Of a DNA stretch of 64,000 nucleotides, positions 52,581 to 62,020 are shown piece by piece. Location of the stretch: assembly GCA_945897795.1 (NCBI GenBank), contig CAMDFT010000006.1, positions 1 through 64,000 of the forward strand. Reading direction: 5' to 3'. The translations under genes and the position numbers were made by a program. The notes under the pieces were generated by a model. The model saw only the letters and a program-made list of their open reading frames with translations, was not told where the DNA came from and ran no database searches. The stretch is from Limnohabitans sp. Rim8 (GTDB lineage: Bacteria > Pseudomonadota > Gammaproteobacteria > Burkholderiales > Burkholderiaceae_C). The first letter of the stretch is position 1; each line of letters begins with the position of its first letter.

Positions 52581-53477
52581 TTGAACCAGAACCTGATTGA
52601 AGACACGCAAGCCCTGCTGGGTGGGCGCCTGGGTGATGCCGGGGCCACCCGCCGCGTGGCACTGAAAGCCGCTTTGGGTGTGGGTTACGCCGCAGCCGCC
52701 ATGCCCATCATGGCGCAGACCGCCATCAAAACCCCCGTCACGGGTTTGGTGACTGGTGAAGTAACCATCGACGTGAATGGTTTCAAGATGCCCGTCTACC
52801 GCAGCGCACCGGCGGGCAAGACCGGTTTGCCGGTGGTGCTGGTGATCTCCGAGATTTTTGGCGTGCACGAGTACATCGCCGACGTCACCCGCCGCCTGGC
52901 CCAAGCCGGTTACTTGGCCATCGCTCCCGAGCTGTTTGTGCGTCAGGGTGACCCCAACGAATACGGTGAAATCGCCAAGCTGCAAGCTGAAATCATTTCT
53001 AAAGTGCCCGATGCGCAAGTCATGGGTGACCTGGACGCCTGCGTGGCCTGGGCTGCAGCCCATGGTGGCAACACCGACAAGCTGGCCATCACCGGCTTTT
53101 GCTGGGGCGGGCGAATCACCTGGTTGTATGCGGCGCACCAGCCCAAGCTCAAGGCCGGTGTGGCGTGGTACGGCCGACTGGTGGGCAATGCCACAGCGCA
53201 AACGCCCGTGCACCCGCTGGCCTTGGCGGGCAGCCTCAAGGCTCCGGTGCTGGGTTTGTACGGAGCAGCCGACACCGGCATCCCCCTTGACACGTTGGAT
53301 AAGATGAAAGAAGCCTTGGCGCAAGGGCCTGCAGCGGCCAAAGCCAGTGAGTTTGTGGTTTATCCTGAGGCTCCGCACGCGTTTCATGCCGATTACCGTG
53401 GCAGCTACCGCAAGGGGCCCGCCGAAGACGGCTGGCAACGTTTGCTGGCCTGGCTCAAACGCCAGGGTGTGGCCTGA
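52581..53477 (+). CDS. Dienelactone hydrolase family protein, probably exported
   Basis: 298 residues from a TTG at 52581, supported by GAGGAG seven bases upstream; the track start at 52452 has no such signal. An N-terminal twin-arginine-like stretch ATRRVALKAALGVGYAAAAMPIMAQ suggests Tat export (or a membrane anchor), with ~25 residues ahead of the RR. The alpha/beta-hydrolase has the Cys nucleophile in ITGFCWGGRITWL, SEIFGVHEYIADVTRRLA, and the His in EAPHAFHADYRGSY. Cytoplasmic DLH hydrolyses dienelactone in chlorocatechol breakdown; paralogues with leaders have unknown substrates. No aromatic operon is adjacent. Confidence 0.87.
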   Translation: MNQNLIEDTQALLGGRLGDAGATRRVALKAALGVGYAAAAMPIMAQTAIKTPVTGLVTGEVTIDVNGFKMPVYRSAPAGKTGLPVVLVISEIFGVHEYIADVTRRLAQAGYLAIAPELFVRQGDPNEYGEIAKLQAEIISKVPDAQVMGDLDACVAWAAAHGGNTDKLAITGFCWGGRITWLYAAHQPKLKAGVAWYGRLVGNATAQTPVHPLALAGSLKAPVLGLYGAADTGIPLDTLDKMKEALAQGPAAAKASEFVVYPEAPHAFHADYRGSYRKGPAEDGWQRLLAWLKRQGVA

Positions 53478-53550
53478 GTTTTTAAATGGCAACAAGCGTC
53501 TTTCGGGGCGTGAGCGCTTAAAAAAACCGCCCTTAGGGGCGAGAACTTTG

Positions 53551-53577
53551 AAAACCGCCCTTTGGGGCGGTTTGTTT
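53551..53577 (+). terminator. Terminator after the dienelactone hydrolase gene
   Basis: AAACCGCCC-TTTG-GGGCGGTTT followed by GTTTT, 75 bp after the stop. A shorter related hairpin (ACCGCCCTTAGGGGCG) lies just before it at 53525-53541, giving a tandem arrangement. Confidence 0.85.
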
Positions 53578-53606
53578 TGGAGTGCCAAGCACTTCATGGA
53601 TGCAAG

Positions 53607-54458
53607 ATGACTTTATTGGCGATTTTGGTGGGCACTTTGGTGGCAGGCATCGGCAGCGTCTGGCTGGCCGCGTGGCTGAGTTTTGGCGTGCTCAGCCGCT
53701 ACACCCAGCACATGCTCAGCCTGGCCGCCGGGGCCTTGTTGGCCACGGCGTTTTTGCACTTGCTGCCCGAGGCCTTTGAAAGTGAGGCCGGGGCCCACGC
53801 CTTGTTCATGACTTTGCTGATCGGCCTGGTGTTTTTCTTTTTGCTTGACAAGGCTGAGCTGTGGCACCACGGGCACGAACATGGCCATGATCACAACCAT
53901 CATGCCCATGGCCATCACGGCCACGTGCATGGTGAAGAGCAGGCCTCAGGCCATGGTCGCGAAGCGCACGGCCACCTACAGGCTCACCATGCCGAAGAGA
54001 AAGTGCGCGGCCAATGGGCCGTGCTCGCGGGCGACAGCGTGCATTGCTTTGGCGACGGCATCCTGATTGCCTCGGCCTTCATCGCCGACATGCGCCTGGG
54101 CGTGATCGCCGCGCTGGCCGTGTTGGCGCACGAGGTGCCTCACCACATGGGCGACTTGGCCGTGTTGCGCCAAGGCAGCAGCAGCCGCCAGGCGGCCATC
54201 GTCAAAGTGTCGATGGCCGGGGCCATTACCGCTTTGGGCGGGGCGGTGGGCTATGTGCTGGTCGACGCCCTGCACGACTGGCTGCCGTATTTCCTGGTGG
54301 TGGCCAGCAGCAGCTTTGTCTATGTGGCCTTGGCCGATTTGATCCCGCAGCTGCAAAAGCGCCTGTCCGCACGCGAGACCGCTTCGCAGATTCTGTGGCT
54401 AGGCGTGGGCATGGGCATGGTGGTGCTGGTCAGCGCTCTGGCAGGGCACCAGCACTGA
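53607..54458 (+). CDS. ZIP-family metal transporter
   Basis: 283 residues with about seven to eight helices. A long His-rich cytoplasmic loop (HHGHEHGHDHNHHAHGHHGH) lies between helices 3 and 4, and the ZIP metal site motifs HCFGDGILIASAF and LAHEVPHHMGDLAVL are both present. Imports Zn2+ or other divalent metals into the cytoplasm. The ATG at 53607 is used; the track start at 53562 lies in the terminator region. Convergent with the sulfurtransferase (9 bp between). Confidence 0.93.
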   Translation: MTLLAILVGTLVAGIGSVWLAAWLSFGVLSRYTQHMLSLAAGALLATAFLHLLPEAFESEAGAHALFMTLLIGLVFFFLLDKAELWHHGHEHGHDHNHHAHGHHGHVHGEEQASGHGREAHGHLQAHHAEEKVRGQWAVLAGDSVHCFGDGILIASAFIADMRLGVIAALAVLAHEVPHHMGDLAVLRQGSSSRQAAIVKVSMAGAITALGGAVGYVLVDALHDWLPYFLVVASSSFVYVALADLIPQLQKRLSARETASQILWLGVGMGMVVLVSALAGHQH

Positions 54459-54467
54459 GTTGCGCGT

Positions 54468-55325
54468 TCAGCCCTTGGCGCAGGGCAGGCCCGGCGTACG
54501 GCACCACTCGCTCCAGCTGCCGGCATACAGCGCAGTGGGGCCAAAACCGGCCAACTCCATCGCCATCAAATTGGGCACAGCCGTGACGCCAGATCCGCAG
54601 TGGTGCACCACGCTGCTGGCCGGGCGGCCGGCGAGCACCTGGCCCCATTCGGCTTTGAGCAACTCAGGGCTTTTGAATCGGCCGTCTTCGGTGAAGTTCT
54701 CGGTAAAAGGCCGGTTGAGAGCGCCTGGAATGTGGCCTGCTACCGGGTCCAGTGGCTCCACTTCGCCCCGATAACGGGCCCCGGCACGGGCGTCGACCAC
54801 GGTTTGAGTGGTTTGGCCCAAGGCGGCCGAGACGGCATCGGTCAGCACCAGTTGACGCAATGGTGTTTTCAATTCAAATGACGACGGCGCAGGAGGTGTG
54901 AAGGGACCCGAGTCGGTGGCCTCACCCGCGTCCTTCCAGGCCTGCAAGCCGCCGTCCAGCACGGCCACGGCCTCATGCCCCAACCATTTCAGCATCCACC
55001 ACAAACGACCGCAGTACATGCTTTTATTTCGGTCATAAACCACGATCTGCATGCCGTTGTGTACCCCCAGAGTGCCCAGCCACCGGGCCACGGCTTCGCG
55101 CTGGGGCAGGGGATGGCGACCGCCGTTCACGGCCTGCCCCACCTCGTGCGTGCTCAGGTTCTTGTCCAGGTCTGCAGGAAGGGCGCCCGCGATGCGTTCG
55201 TCTGAAAAAAAACCACCCGCCAGCTCGGGTTTCATCAGGTCAAAACTGCAGTCAAACACGGCGCAGGGGGAGCCTTGCGCCCGCAGGGTTTGCAATTGGG
55301 GGGAATTGATCAGCAAGTTGTACAT
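54468..55325 (-). CDS. Sulfurtransferase (two-rhodanese-domain, SseA-like)
   Basis: 285 residues, two rhodanese domains. The inactive first has VFDCSFDLMKP and the loop VVYDRNKSMYCGRLWWML. The catalytic second has VVDARAGARYRGEVEPLDPVAGHIPGA and active-site Cys in HHCGSGVTAVPN. CGSGVTA is the loop of 3-mercaptopyruvate sulfurtransferases, favouring that over thiosulfate. GGAGA precedes the ATG at 55325. A DMT exporter gene lies 16 bp upstream on the same strand. Confidence 0.9.
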   Translation of the reverse strand: MYNLLINSPQLQTLRAQGSPCAVFDCSFDLMKPELAGGFFSDERIAGALPADLDKNLSTHEVGQAVNGGRHPLPQREAVARWLGTLGVHNGMQIVVYDRNKSMYCGRLWWMLKWLGHEAVAVLDGGLQAWKDAGEATDSGPFTPPAPSSFELKTPLRQLVLTDAVSAALGQTTQTVVDARAGARYRGEVEPLDPVAGHIPGALNRPFTENFTEDGRFKSPELLKAEWGQVLAGRPASSVVHHCGSGVTAVPNLMAMELAGFGPTALYAGSWSEWCRTPGLPCAKG

Positions 55326-55341
55326 GGTGAGTCTCCAAGTT

Positions 55342-56229
55342 TCAGTGGTCTTCAGCGGGGGCGCTGGGCAGGGCACGGCTGCGCAGCACGGTGGAGGCGA
55401 TGCCGCTGGCCATGATGAGGGCCATGCCCAACCAGCCCATGAGCGGGATGTGGTCGCCAAACAGGACCAGGCCAAACAAGGCACCGAAGACGATGCCCGA
55501 ATACTGCAGGTTGGCTACCACCAGGGTCGAGCCCCGGCTGTAAGCGTTGGTCATGCACAACTGGCCCAGCGCGGCCAGCACGCCAATGGGCAGCAACCAC
55601 AGCACGCTGGGCCACACCCAGGGACTCATGCCCGTGACCAGCATCAGCGCGGCGCCGACCACGGCGGTGCCGACGGAGAAATAAAACACCGTGCGGGCTT
55701 CGGGTTCGTTCAGACGTCCCAAAGCGGCCACCTGCATGTAAGCCAAAGCCGCGATCAGGCCCGAGAGCAGGCCGACGATGCCGGCAAACAACTGGTCTTG
55801 ATCGATGGTAGGGCGCAGCAACAAGATGACACCCCCAAAACCTGCGATCACCGTCAGCACGATGGGCCCTTGCCGTGTCGCGTCTTGCAGTTTGCCCATG
55901 ACCAAAGTGCCGCCCACCAGAAATACCGCCACCCAGATGCTGCTCATGTAATTGAGTGTCATGGCGGTGGCCAGCGGCAGGTGGGCAATGGCATAAAACC
56001 AGGCGGCCAGTGAAGTGACACCCACCACCGAACGCCAGACATGCATCATGGGAATCGGCGTGCGCAAAGTCACCCCCTTGACCCGGCAGAGGGTGGCCAT
56101 GAACACCACACCAATCAGGCCGCGAAAAAAAACCAGCTCAGAGGTCTGGAAGTGGGTCGATGCAAATTTGACGCAAACTCCCATCATCGAAAAGAACAAG
56201 GCTGCCAGGATCATCCAGGAGGCTTGCAT
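55342..56229 (-). CDS. DMT-superfamily (EamA) transporter
   Basis: 295 residues with ten hydrophobic helices in two EamA repeats (starts MQASWMILAALFFSMMGVCVKFAS; second repeat around LWLLPIGVLAALGQLCMTNAYSRG). Usually metabolite exporters. In a minus-strand run with the Rieske oxygenase (13 bp upstream) and the sulfurtransferase. Confidence 0.9.
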   Translation of the reverse strand: MQASWMILAALFFSMMGVCVKFASTHFQTSELVFFRGLIGVVFMATLCRVKGVTLRTPIPMMHVWRSVVGVTSLAAWFYAIAHLPLATAMTLNYMSSIWVAVFLVGGTLVMGKLQDATRQGPIVLTVIAGFGGVILLLRPTIDQDQLFAGIVGLLSGLIAALAYMQVAALGRLNEPEARTVFYFSVGTAVVGAALMLVTGMSPWVWPSVLWLLPIGVLAALGQLCMTNAYSRGSTLVVANLQYSGIVFGALFGLVLFGDHIPLMGWLGMALIMASGIASTVLRSRALPSAPAEDH

Positions 56230-56242
56230 CGTTGCCTTCGGT

Positions 56243-57370
56243 TCAGCGGGCGCTCATCTGGCGGCGGTACCACTCATGGAAGTGCTGCATGCCGTCTTCC
56301 ATGGGGCTTTGGTAGGGGCCCACTTCGTTGTCGCCGCGTGCCATCAGCGCTTTGCGCCCTGCGTCCATGCGCTCGGCAATTTCGTCGTCCTCGATGCAGG
56401 TTTCCATGTAAGCCGCCTGCTGGGCTTCGACGAATTCGCGTTCGAAGGCGACGATCTCTTCGGGGTAGTAGAACTCGACCATGTTGAGCGTCTTGGTCGG
56501 GCTGATGGGGTGCAAGGTCGACACTGTGAGCACATGTGGGTACCACTCGACCATGATGTGCGGGTAATACGTCAGCCAGATGGCGCCGCGCTCGGGCAGT
56601 TGGCCGTTGCGGTATTTCAGCAGCACCTCGTGCCATTTTTTGTAGGTGTCCGAGCCGGGTTTGCCAAAGCCGCCCGACACGCCCACGGTTTGCACCGAAT
56701 AGTGCTCCTTGAACTCCCAGCTCAGGTCATCGCAAGTGACGAACTGGCCCAGCCCCGGATGGAAGGGGCCGACGTGGTAGTCCTCCAGATACACCTCGAT
56801 GAAGGTCTTCCAGTTGTAGTTGCACTCGTGCAGCTCAACCCGGTCGAGGGCATAGCCATCAAAACTCAGCTGTGAGCGTGGTCCCATGTTTGCCAGATCA
56901 GCGGCGATGTCGCGGCCGTTGTCCTCGAACAGCAGGCCGTTCCATTCCTGCAACTTGTAGTTGTTCAGGTTCAGGCAAGGGTCTCGGTCAAAGTGCGGCG
57001 CGCCCAGCAATTGGCCGCTAGGCGAATACGTCCAGCGGTGGAGCGGGCAAACGATGTTGCCGCCTGCGCTGCCTTTTTGCTGGGTGTTCAGGTTGCCCCG
57101 GCCGCTCAGCATCACGGCTTGGCGGTGGCGGCAGACATTCGAGACCAGCTCGACCCCGCCTTGGGCGTTGCGCACCAAGGCACGGCCTTCGGCCTCGTGG
57201 GGCAGGGCGTAATAGTCCCCCGGTTGGGGTACTGACAACTGGTGGCCCACATAGCGAGGGCCTTGCCGGAAGAGCTTGTTCAATTCGCGCTGAAACAGCG
57301 CTTCTTCGAAATAAGTGGAAACTGGTAGTTGGCTTGCGGCCTGCTGCAGTTGAAGACTTAAATCAGACAT
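56243..57370 (-). CDS. Rieske non-heme iron oxygenase, alpha subunit
   Basis: 375 residues. Rieske [2Fe-2S] motif CRHRQ ... CPLHRWTYS (about residues 80-115). The catalytic domain has the iron ligands in NYNWKTFIEVYLEDYHVGPFHPG (two His, with Asp further on). Ring-hydroxylating oxygenase family, requiring a reductase not encoded nearby. Related family members also act on quaternary amines or choline-like compounds, so the substrate cannot be assigned. Divergent from xseB. Confidence 0.88.
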   Translation of the reverse strand: MSDLSLQLQQAASQLPVSTYFEEALFQRELNKLFRQGPRYVGHQLSVPQPGDYYALPHEAEGRALVRNAQGGVELVSNVCRHRQAVMLSGRGNLNTQQKGSAGGNIVCPLHRWTYSPSGQLLGAPHFDRDPCLNLNNYKLQEWNGLLFEDNGRDIAADLANMGPRSQLSFDGYALDRVELHECNYNWKTFIEVYLEDYHVGPFHPGLGQFVTCDDLSWEFKEHYSVQTVGVSGGFGKPGSDTYKKWHEVLLKYRNGQLPERGAIWLTYYPHIMVEWYPHVLTVSTLHPISPTKTLNMVEFYYPEEIVAFEREFVEAQQAAYMETCIEDDEIAERMDAGRKALMARGDNEVGPYQSPMEDGMQHFHEWYRRQMSAR

Positions 57371-57522
57371 GGGTGACCTGACCTAGAGACTCCCCCTATG
57401 AAGGGGCAGGAACAAAGCGCTGAATTTATGGAAAACAGCGCAAAAAAATGACAGGAATTTCTGTCGCGGGGTTGTCATTCTAACCCCGTGGAATGCCGAT
57501 AGAGGTTGAAAAGGCCAATCCA

Positions 57523-57627
57523 ATGGAAAGCCTGCGCTCGATGCTGAGCCAAAGCGAAGGGCGCAACAACCTGCTGTTGGTGGATTGGACGGACCAACCG
57601 TCAGCCAAGCCCAGTCTTAAAGCCTAA
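57523..57627 (+). CDS. Possible 34-residue small ORF upstream of xseB
   Basis: ATG at 57523 to TAA at 57627, too short for the ORF track. It encodes [20 protein letters not shown] followed by [14 protein letters not shown]. Transcribed toward xseB, 26 bp before it. No family recognised and no clear ribosome binding site, so it may be chance. Confidence 0.22.
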   Translation: MESLRSMLSQSEGRNNLLLVDWTDQPSAKPSLKA

Positions 57628-57653
57628 AATCGTTCTTTTTCCCGGAAGATCCC

Positions 57654-57908
57654 ATGCCCAAGGCCGTTCAACCTGACCTCGCCGATGCCGTTGCGGCGGA
57701 TGCGCCTGCCACTTACGAATCGGCTTTGTCAGAGCTGGAAACCTTGGTGGGGCAGCTCGAATCGGGGCAAATGCCTTTGGACCAGCTTTTGACGGGGTAC
57801 CAGCGCGGCGCTGTATTGCTCGCCTTTTGCCGTGACAAGCTCAAAGCCGTCGAAGACCAAATCCAGGTGTTGGACGGTGGACAACTCAAACCTTGGAGTG
57901 GCGCATGA
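57654..57908 (+). CDS. xseB: Exodeoxyribonuclease VII small subunit
   Basis: 84 residues with the XseB core [55 protein letters not shown], preceded by a ~17-residue Ala-rich extension. Forms the ExoVII complex with XseA (not in window) to degrade single-stranded DNA. Stop overlaps ispA (ATGA). The xseB-ispA-dxs order is a common proteobacterial operon. Confidence 0.95.
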   Translation: MPKAVQPDLADAVAADAPATYESALSELETLVGQLESGQMPLDQLLTGYQRGAVLLAFCRDKLKAVEDQIQVLDGGQLKPWSGA

Positions 57909-58810
57909 GCCCGTTGGACCTCAAAGCATGGATGCAGCCGCACCTCGAGCGTGTTGAGCACGCCTTGTCAGAAGGCATTAAGGCCCAGTCGCCCGCCGCT
58001 TTGGGCGAGGCCATGCGCTATGCCGTGTTGGACGGCGGCAAGCGATTGCGGCCCTTGCTGGTGCTGGCCACAGCCGAGGCGGTGGGCGATGCTTCAAGCG
58101 GCTCGGCCGCGCTTCATGCTGCTTCCGCCATCGAATTGATCCACGCGTATTCGTTGGTGCACGACGACATGCCCTGCATGGACAACGATGTTTTGCGTCG
58201 CGGCAAACCCACAGTGCATGTGCAGTTTGGCGAGGCGCAAGCCCTGCTGGCGGGTGACGCTTTGCAGACCTTGGCTTTTGAAATGCTGACCCCCCAAGAT
58301 GCCAGCGTGAGCGCTGCGCAACAGGCGGCCTGCGTGGGCTTGCTGGCCCGGGCCTCGGGCTACCAAGGCATGGCCGGGGGCCAAGCGATTGACCTGGCCA
58401 GTGTGGGCCAGCGCTTGACGGAGGAGCAATTGCGCCAGATGCACCGCCTCAAAACTGGGGCGCTGCTTTTGTGCAGCGTGCAGATGGGCGCGGCCTGCGT
58501 GCCGGGAGCGTCGGCCCCAGTGCAAGCGGCGCTCCAGCGCTTTGGCGAGGCCCTGGGCCTGGCCTTTCAGGTGGTGGACGATGTGCTGGACGTGACCGCC
58601 GATTCGGCCACGCTGGGCAAAACGGCGGGCAAAGACGAAGCCGCTGACAAACCGACCTATGTGGCCCTGATGGGGCTGGATGCGGCCAAGGCCTATGCCG
58701 ATACGCTGGCCGCTGAGGCCATGCAGGCCTTGGCCGATACCGGATTGCCCGAGGCCCGTTTGGCCGCTTTGCGCGCCTTGACCGCCATGGTGGTAGAAAG
58801 AAACAACTGA
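57905..58810 (+). CDS. ispA: Farnesyl diphosphate synthase (polyprenyl synthetase)
   Basis: 301 residues. First Asp-rich motif [10 protein letters not shown] (about 85-94), second [11 protein letters not shown], and [18 protein letters not shown] for substrate binding. Condenses IPP with DMAPP/GPP to FPP, feeding quinone and peptidoglycan carrier synthesis. Co-transcribed with dxs, which supplies the precursor. Confidence 0.96.
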   Translation: MSPLDLKAWMQPHLERVEHALSEGIKAQSPAALGEAMRYAVLDGGKRLRPLLVLATAEAVGDASSGSAALHAASAIELIHAYSLVHDDMPCMDNDVLRRGKPTVHVQFGEAQALLAGDALQTLAFEMLTPQDASVSAAQQAACVGLLARASGYQGMAGGQAIDLASVGQRLTEEQLRQMHRLKTGALLLCSVQMGAACVPGASAPVQAALQRFGEALGLAFQVVDDVLDVTADSATLGKTAGKDEAADKPTYVALMGLDAAKAYADTLAAEAMQALADTGLPEARLAALRALTAMVVERNN

Positions 58811-58811
58811 C

Positions 58812-60659
58812 ATGACCGATTTGCTCAAGAATATCGACCAACCTGCAGACTTGCGCCGCCTGCAGCGCACCGACTTGCCCCAATTGGCCGAAGAGTTGCG
58901 CCACTGCGTGCTCGACAACGTGTCCAAAACCGGTGGGCACCTGAGCTCCAATTTGGGCACGGTCGAGCTCACGGTGGCCTTGCACTATGTCTTCAACACC
59001 CCCGAAGACCGCATTGTCTGGGACGTGGGCCACCAGACCTATCCGCACAAAATCCTCACGGGTCGGCGCGACCGCATGCCCACGCTGCGTCAGTTTGGCG
59101 GCTTGTCAGGCTTTCCGCGCCGCGACGAGAGCGAGTACGACACCTTTGGCACCGCGCACTCGTCCACCAGCATTTCGGCCGCTTTGGGCATGGCCGTGGC
59201 CGCGCGCCAAAAAGGTGAGTCGCGCCACTCGATCGCGGTGATTGGCGACGGGGCCATGACCGCCGGCATGGCCTTTGAGGCGCTGAACAACGCAGGCGTG
59301 GAAGAGTGCAAGCTGCTGGTGATCCTGAACGACAACGACATGTCGATCAGCCCACCCGTGGGCGCGCTCAACCGCTATTTGGCCCAACTGATGAGCGGGC
59401 GTTTTTACTCGGCGGCCAAAGCGGGTGCCAAGAATGTGCTGAAAAACGCACCGCCCCTTTTTGAGCTGGCCAAGCGCCTGGAAGAAACCGCCAAAGGCAT
59501 GGTTGTGCCCGCCACTTTGTTCGAAAAATTCGGTTTCAACTACATCGGCCCGATCGACGGACACGACCTGGAATCGCTGATCCCGACGCTGGAAAACATC
59601 AAAAACCTGGACGGCCCGCAGTTTTTGCATGTGGTCACCAAAAAAGGCCAGGGCTATGAAAAGGCCGAAGCCGACCCGGTGGCCTACCACGGCCCCGGCA
59701 AGTTCGACCCGAATGTGGGCCTGGTGCCCGCCGCCACACCCGCCAAAACCACTTTCACCCAGGTGTTTGGCCAATGGCTGTGCGACATGGCTGAGAAAGA
59801 CATGCGCCTGGTCGGCATCACGCCCGCCATGCGCGAGGGCTCGGGCATGGTGGCTTTTCACCAGCGCTTTCCCAAGCGTTATTACGACGTGGGCATTGCC
59901 GAGCAGCATGCCGTGACCTTTGCCGCGGGCATGGCCTGCGAGGGCCTCAAGCCCGTGGTGGCGATTTATTCCACCTTTTTGCAACGCGGCTACGACCAGC
60001 TGATCCACGATGTGGCCTTGCAAAACCTGCCGGTGGTGTTTGCACTGGACCGCGCGGGTCTGGTGGGCGCCGACGGTGCCACCCACGCGGGGGCTTACGA
60101 CATTGCCTACATCCGCTGCATTCCCAACATGAGCCTGGCTTGCCCGGCCGATGAGCGCGAATGCCGCCAGCTGCTGAGCACCGCTTACGCCCAAAACCAC
60201 CCGGTGGCGGTGCGTTACCCCCGTGGCGCGGGCGTGGGCACCGATCCCGGGCGCGATTTGGACACCTTGCCCTTTGGCAAGGGCGAAGTGCGCCGCCAAG
60301 GCGAGAAGCTGGCCATTTTGGCCTTTGGCACCTTGTTGGCCTCGGCCTTGCAAGCGGCTGAAAAGCTCAATGCCACGGTGGTCAACATGCGCTGGGTCAA
60401 GCCGTTGGATGTGGACTTGTTGGCGCAAATTGCGCAAACCCATGAACGCCTGGTGACGGTGGAAGAGGGCTGCATCATGGGCGGTGCGGGCAGCGCGGTG
60501 GGCGAAGCCTTGCAGCAGCTGAACCTGCAGCGCTCGGTGTTGCAGCTGGGCTTGCCCGATGTGTTCATTGAGCATGGCGACCCGGCCAAATTGCTCGCCT
60601 TGCAAGGGCTGGATGCGGCGGGCATCGAGGCGGCTATTCGACAGCGTTGGGATCTTTGA
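58812..60659 (+). CDS. dxs: 1-deoxy-D-xylulose-5-phosphate synthase
   Basis: 615 residues, ThDP-dependent first enzyme of the MEP isoprenoid pathway (pyruvate + glyceraldehyde 3-phosphate). [21 protein letters not shown], ThDP motif [18 protein letters not shown] ... NDNDMSIS, and [11 protein letters not shown]-like [17 protein letters not shown] with the catalytic Glu. ATG one base after the ispA stop. Confidence 0.97.
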   Translation: MTDLLKNIDQPADLRRLQRTDLPQLAEELRHCVLDNVSKTGGHLSSNLGTVELTVALHYVFNTPEDRIVWDVGHQTYPHKILTGRRDRMPTLRQFGGLSGFPRRDESEYDTFGTAHSSTSISAALGMAVAARQKGESRHSIAVIGDGAMTAGMAFEALNNAGVEECKLLVILNDNDMSISPPVGALNRYLAQLMSGRFYSAAKAGAKNVLKNAPPLFELAKRLEETAKGMVVPATLFEKFGFNYIGPIDGHDLESLIPTLENIKNLDGPQFLHVVTKKGQGYEKAEADPVAYHGPGKFDPNVGLVPAATPAKTTFTQVFGQWLCDMAEKDMRLVGITPAMREGSGMVAFHQRFPKRYYDVGIAEQHAVTFAAGMACEGLKPVVAIYSTFLQRGYDQLIHDVALQNLPVVFALDRAGLVGADGATHAGAYDIAYIRCIPNMSLACPADERECRQLLSTAYAQNHPVAVRYPRGAGVGTDPGRDLDTLPFGKGEVRRQGEKLAILAFGTLLASALQAAEKLNATVVNMRWVKPLDVDLLAQIAQTHERLVTVEEGCIMGGAGSAVGEALQQLNLQRSVLQLGLPDVFIEHGDPAKLLALQGLDAAGIEAAIRQRWDL

Positions 60660-60845
60660 CGAGTTTTCAGAGGGGCTTTGAAATATCTTCACGAAATTGT
60701 CGGTATTGCGATAACCCTTTCAATTTAATGATTTAAAAAAGGGTAAACCCCCACCTTCAGGGGCTGGTTCGCTTTCTACAATACGGCCTGCTAGGTCAAG
60801 CCACCCTGAAAATGGGTTTCAGTCATTTCACAAGGAGTTTTCCCT

Positions 60846-61925
60846 ATGGATCGTCGTTCCATTATCAAAAACACTGGCATTGCCGGTATTTTGGCCGCAG
60901 GTGCTGCACCTGCCGTTCACGCTCAGGCTGCTTTGCGCTGGCGTCTGACTTCCAGCTTCCCCAAGGCGCTGGACACCTTGTTTGGTGTGAACGATGTGTT
61001 CGCTGCCAAGGTCAAGGAAATGACCGGTGGCAAGTTCGAGATTACCACCCACGCCGCTGGTGAATTGGTGCCCGCTTTTGGCACCATCGATGCCACCAAG
61101 GACGGCACCGTGGAAATGTCCAACACCGCGCCTTATTACTACTTTGGCAAGGACGAAGTGTTTGCTTTGGGTTGTGCTATTCCATTCGGTCTGAACAGCC
61201 GTCAGATGACGGCCTGGATGCACCACGGCAACGGCATGAAGTTGATGCGCGAGCATTACAACAATTACAACATCGTCAACTTCGTGATGGGCAACACAGG
61301 CGCCCAAATGGGCGGTTGGTTCCGCAAGCCCATCAAGTCGCTGGCCGACTTCAAGGGCACCAAATTCCGCGTGGGCGGCTTCGCAGGCAAAGTGGTTGAG
61401 CGCATCGGTGGCGTGCCACAAAACATTCCTGGCGGCGAGATTTACCAAGCGTTGGAAAAAGGCACGATCGATGCGGCCGAGTGGGTGGGTCCTTACGATG
61501 ACCTGAAGCTGGGCTTCTACAAAGTGGCCAAGAACTACGCCTACCCAGGTTGGTGGGAAGGCGGTCCTCAGTTGGACCTGCACATCAACAAAAAAGCTTA
61601 CGAGAGTTTGTCCAGCGAGTACAAGGCGATCATCGAGGCGGCTTCCAGTTTTGCAGCAACCGACATGCAAGCCCGTTATGACGCACGCAATGCAGCAGCG
61701 CTCAAGACCTTGGTCGCTGGTGGTGCCAAGCTGTTCCCTTTCCCCAAGGATTTGATGGACGCGGCCTTCAAAGAGTCCATGGCCCTTTACGAAGAAATCG
61801 GCACAAAGAACCCAGGTTGGAAAAAAGTATACGGTGACTACTCGGCCTTCCGCAAGGAAGCCAACCAGTGGTTCCGTTTCACCGAAGCGCGCTTCGACAG
61901 CTACATGCAATCGGCCAAGCTGTAA
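60846..61925 (+). CDS. TRAP transporter substrate-binding protein (DctP/TakP-like)
   Basis: 359 residues. Twin-arginine signal (MDRRSIIKNTGIAGILAAGAAPAVHAQ), then LRWRLTSSFPKALDTLFGVNDVFAAKVKEMTGG as in TakP-type 2-oxo-acid receptors. Signature segments KFRVGGFAGKVVERIGGVPQNIPGGEIYQALEKGTIDAAEWVGPYDD and NYAYPGWWEGGPQLDLHIN are conserved. Binds a carboxylate in the periplasm for the DctQM permease. AAGGAG before ATG; own terminator downstream. Confidence 0.94.
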   Translation: MDRRSIIKNTGIAGILAAGAAPAVHAQAALRWRLTSSFPKALDTLFGVNDVFAAKVKEMTGGKFEITTHAAGELVPAFGTIDATKDGTVEMSNTAPYYYFGKDEVFALGCAIPFGLNSRQMTAWMHHGNGMKLMREHYNNYNIVNFVMGNTGAQMGGWFRKPIKSLADFKGTKFRVGGFAGKVVERIGGVPQNIPGGEIYQALEKGTIDAAEWVGPYDDLKLGFYKVAKNYAYPGWWEGGPQLDLHINKKAYESLSSEYKAIIEAASSFAATDMQARYDARNAAALKTLVAGGAKLFPFPKDLMDAAFKESMALYEEIGTKNPGWKKVYGDYSAFRKEANQWFRFTEARFDSYMQSAKL

Positions 61926-61949
61926 TTCAGGCCCGCATGCATGCACCAC

Positions 61950-61977
61950 AAAAGGCCCTTCGGGGCCTTTTGTTTTG
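61950..61977 (+). terminator. Terminator after the TRAP receptor gene
   Basis: AAAAGGCCC-TTC-GGGGCCTTTT followed by GTTTT, 25 bp after the stop. It ends, or strongly reduces, the receptor transcript before the regulator gene. Confidence 0.88.
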
Positions 61978-62020
61978 GCCGAGCCAGCTCGGTGCTTGGC
62001 TATAGGGCAAACTTCAAGCC

